Shown: in pieces, positions 4,459-5,711 of the stretch
Numbering within the stretch: position 1 is the first letter of the stretch
Layout: every line of letters begins with the position of its first letter
Assembly (NCBI GenBank): GCA_027859055.1
Contig: JAQIBO010000429.1
Span: 1-5,711 of the forward strand
From: Spirochaeta sp.
GTDB lineage: Bacteria > Spirochaetota > Spirochaetia > DSM-27196 > Alkalispirochaetaceae
DNA: 5,711 nt
Direction of reading: 5' to 3'
The notes under the pieces: generated by a model
Database searches by the model: none
The model's input: only the letters and a program-made list of their open reading frames with translations
What the model was told of the DNA's origin: nothing
Translations under genes and position numbers: made by a program

Positions 4459-5382
4459 TCAGCCCTGTTTTTCAAGCAGCCGCCGGACCGCTTCCGCGTC
4501 GGGCATCGCCGACTGGGCGCCTTTTCCGGTAATGCTGAGCGCCGCTGTGGCTGCGGCGGTGCGTATCGCATCCTCACCGGTTGCTCCCTCCCCGAGCGCC
4601 CAGGCGAGTCCGGCGTTAAACGAGTCACCCGCGGCGGTGGTGTCCACAACCGATACGGAGAACGATGGAATCATCAGCGGCGCGTCCAGGTGGCGTGCCA
4701 GGTACAGGGCGCCCCGCGCGCCGGCTTTGATCACGACGTTTCCGACGCCGCGCCGCTGCAGCTCCACCGCCGCCCGACGCAGCCCGCTGTCATCGGAGGT
4801 GTCGATTCCGGTGAGGACCGATGCTTCGTGCTCGTTGGGGGTGATCCAGTCGATGCCACGGAGCGTTTTGTCGGCGACGGTGTCGGCGGGGGCGGGATCC
4901 AGGATCACCACCGCGCCGCGGTCCCGTGCCGCACTGACGACGGCCTCCACCGTTTCCATCGGGATTTCCAACTGCAGGAGTACCGTGTCTCCCCGCTCGA
5001 CCGCGTTCAGGTGCGGCGCCACCCACTCGGGCGTCACCGTTCCGTTGGCACCGGAGACGATAACGATCCGGTTGTTGCCGGCGGTCTCCACCTCTATGAG
5101 GGCGGTCCCGGTGGGTTCGGCATCGTCGGTGGCGATTCCCTCCACGGTTGCGCCGGCGGCGGCGAGGGAGTCCCGGTAGGTCCGGCCGAACTGGTCGTCT
5201 CCGACGCGCCCGATAACGGAAGGCTGTCCCCCGAGGCGGGCGAGTGCCATCGCCTGATTGCCGCCCTTGCCACCGAGAAAGGTGTTGAATCCGGTGCCCC
5301 GAACCGTTTCTCCGGGGTCCGGAAAGCGGGCCACATCCACAACCAGATCTACGTTGAGGCTCCCGATAACCCAGTGTTTCAT
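4459..5382 (-). CDS. rbsK: Ribokinase (PfkB family)
   Basis: The enzyme phosphorylates D-ribose with ATP to ribose-5-phosphate in the cytoplasm. The 307-aa product is full length. It shows GSLNVDLV (7-14) with ribose-contacting N10 and D12, the first PfkB signature GGKGGNQA (37-44), GRVGDDQFG (58-66), LDPAPAD (161-167), and TPNEHEA (181-187). The second PfkB signature, DTTAAGDSFNAGL (247-259), contains the catalytic base D253. GKGAQSAMP (287-295) is part of the C-terminal cation/nucleotide region. These features favour ribokinase over other PfkB sugar kinases, although substrate cannot be proven from sequence. The ATG at 5382 overlaps the TGA of the upstream remnant as ATGA, and AAAGGAG lies at 5400-5394, an 11-nt spacing. 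No ribose transporter or rbs repressor is in the window. Confidence 0.95.
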   Translation of the reverse strand: MKHWVIGSLNVDLVVDVARFPDPGETVRGTGFNTFLGGKGGNQAMALARLGGQPSVIGRVGDDQFGRTYRDSLAAAGATVEGIATDDAEPTGTALIEVETAGNNRIVIVSGANGTVTPEWVAPHLNAVERGDTVLLQLEIPMETVEAVVSAARDRGAVVILDPAPADTVADKTLRGIDWITPNEHEASVLTGIDTSDDSGLRRAAVELQRRGVGNVVIKAGARGALYLARHLDAPLMIPSFSVSVVDTTAAGDSFNAGLAWALGEGATGEDAIRTAAATAALSITGKGAQSAMPDAEAVRRLLEKQG

Positions 5383-5684
5383 AAACGATCACGCTCCTTT
5401 ATTAATTGTTCCAGACAAGCCGCCCGATCCGGTGTTCCGCGCTGGGCGGGGTGCAGTACGCCGCGGAACGGCAGTTCGATTATCCGTTTCACGTTCATGA
5501 AGGGCAGGAGGATGAGGTATCCGATAACGGCGCCAACCGGTTCTGCGAGGCCGGGGAGGAAGCGGTGGTCGGTTTCCCGGGCAAAGAACGCAAAGAGGCT
5601 GCCGATGCCGGTGGAGAGGCCGGCAAACAGGGTGAGGCCGAAGGCGAGCAGGACGGCGGAATTGTCAATTGCCAGGGTGTCCAT
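5379..5684 (-). pseudogene. zupT: Shortened ZupT-like (ZIP metal transporter) gene remnant
   Basis: The 101-aa product starts like ZupT: LLAFGLTLFAGLSTGIGSLF at 12-31 is transmembrane helix 1, followed by AFFARETDHRFL. It then jumps at about residues 43-44 to GLAEPVGAVIGYLILLPF (45-62), which in intact ZupT proteins lies in a helix much nearer the C-terminus. Intact ZupT is roughly 260-290 aa and carries metal-binding HNFPEG and HNIPEG motifs in the missing middle part; neither is present. After residue 64 the tail (VKRIIELPFRGVLHPAQRG and onward) no longer resembles ZupT. The gene therefore looks like an in-frame internal deletion plus a replaced C-terminus, which could not form a working zinc/iron importer. 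No Shine-Dalgarno sequence precedes the ATG at 5684. Its stop codon overlaps the rbsK start, so it may still act in translational coupling. Confidence 0.7.
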
Positions 5685-5711
5685 GGGCGGTACGGTACCG
5701 GGGCGCGGGGG

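Noticed and set aside
4325..5179. 284-codon Ser/Ala/Arg-rich plus-strand frame opposite rbsK
   Set aside because: The composition is that of an antisense frame of a GC-rich gene, and rbsK on the other strand carries all PfkB signatures.

Overview
This is a GC-rich bacterial window with dense, mostly minus-strand genes. Two conserved metabolic genes, asd (aspartate-semialdehyde dehydrogenase) and rbsK (ribokinase), occupy the right half. The left half holds accessory genes: a Phd-VapC toxin-antitoxin pair, a DUF4143-type AAA ATPase, a Uma2/DUF820 nuclease-fold protein and a lone ribbon-helix-helix (RHH) protein. The host cannot be named securely. The Asd active-site signatures resemble the plant/cyanobacterial-like branch, and the zupT remnant resembles versions found in anaerobes. 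A GC-rich spirochaete would fit, but this is a weak guess.

Layout. 1-387 (-) is a PIN-domain VapC toxin cut by the window edge. It overlaps its Phd/YefM antitoxin (377-622, -). Next comes a short heptamer tandem repeat (679-713), then the AAA/DUF4143 ATPase (732-1880, -). A divergent control region (1887-2046) contains a strong inverted repeat over the ATPase promoter and a promoter that places the Uma2 start almost at +1. The Uma2 gene (2047-2697, +) carries an apparent 14-residue insertion near its catalytic lysine. It runs tail to tail into the RHH gene (2683-2925, -), which has palindromic, operator-like sequences upstream. asd lies at 3089-4120 (-), and a 338-base gap separates it from rbsK (4459-5382, -). 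rbsK is coupled by an ATGA overlap to a shortened zupT-like remnant (5379-5684, -).

The most interesting region is the gap upstream of asd. In the direction of asd transcription it contains a small ORF (4357-4238) with a Thr/Lys run (TTKTKTTKT), then a clean intrinsic terminator (4209-4183), then the asd ribosome-binding site. An upstream segment inside the small ORF could pair with the left arm of the terminator. This is the layout of ribosome-mediated transcription attenuation, like thrL, with a leader that would sense both threonine and lysine. Those are two end products of the aspartate-semialdehyde branch point. The sequence elements are visible; the regulation is inferred.

How the genes relate. 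asd feeds lysine/diaminopimelate, threonine and methionine synthesis. rbsK phosphorylates ribose for the pentose phosphate pathway. The accessory genes have no obvious metabolic link to these and look like a small island of toxin-antitoxin-like and nuclease-like genes beside housekeeping genes.
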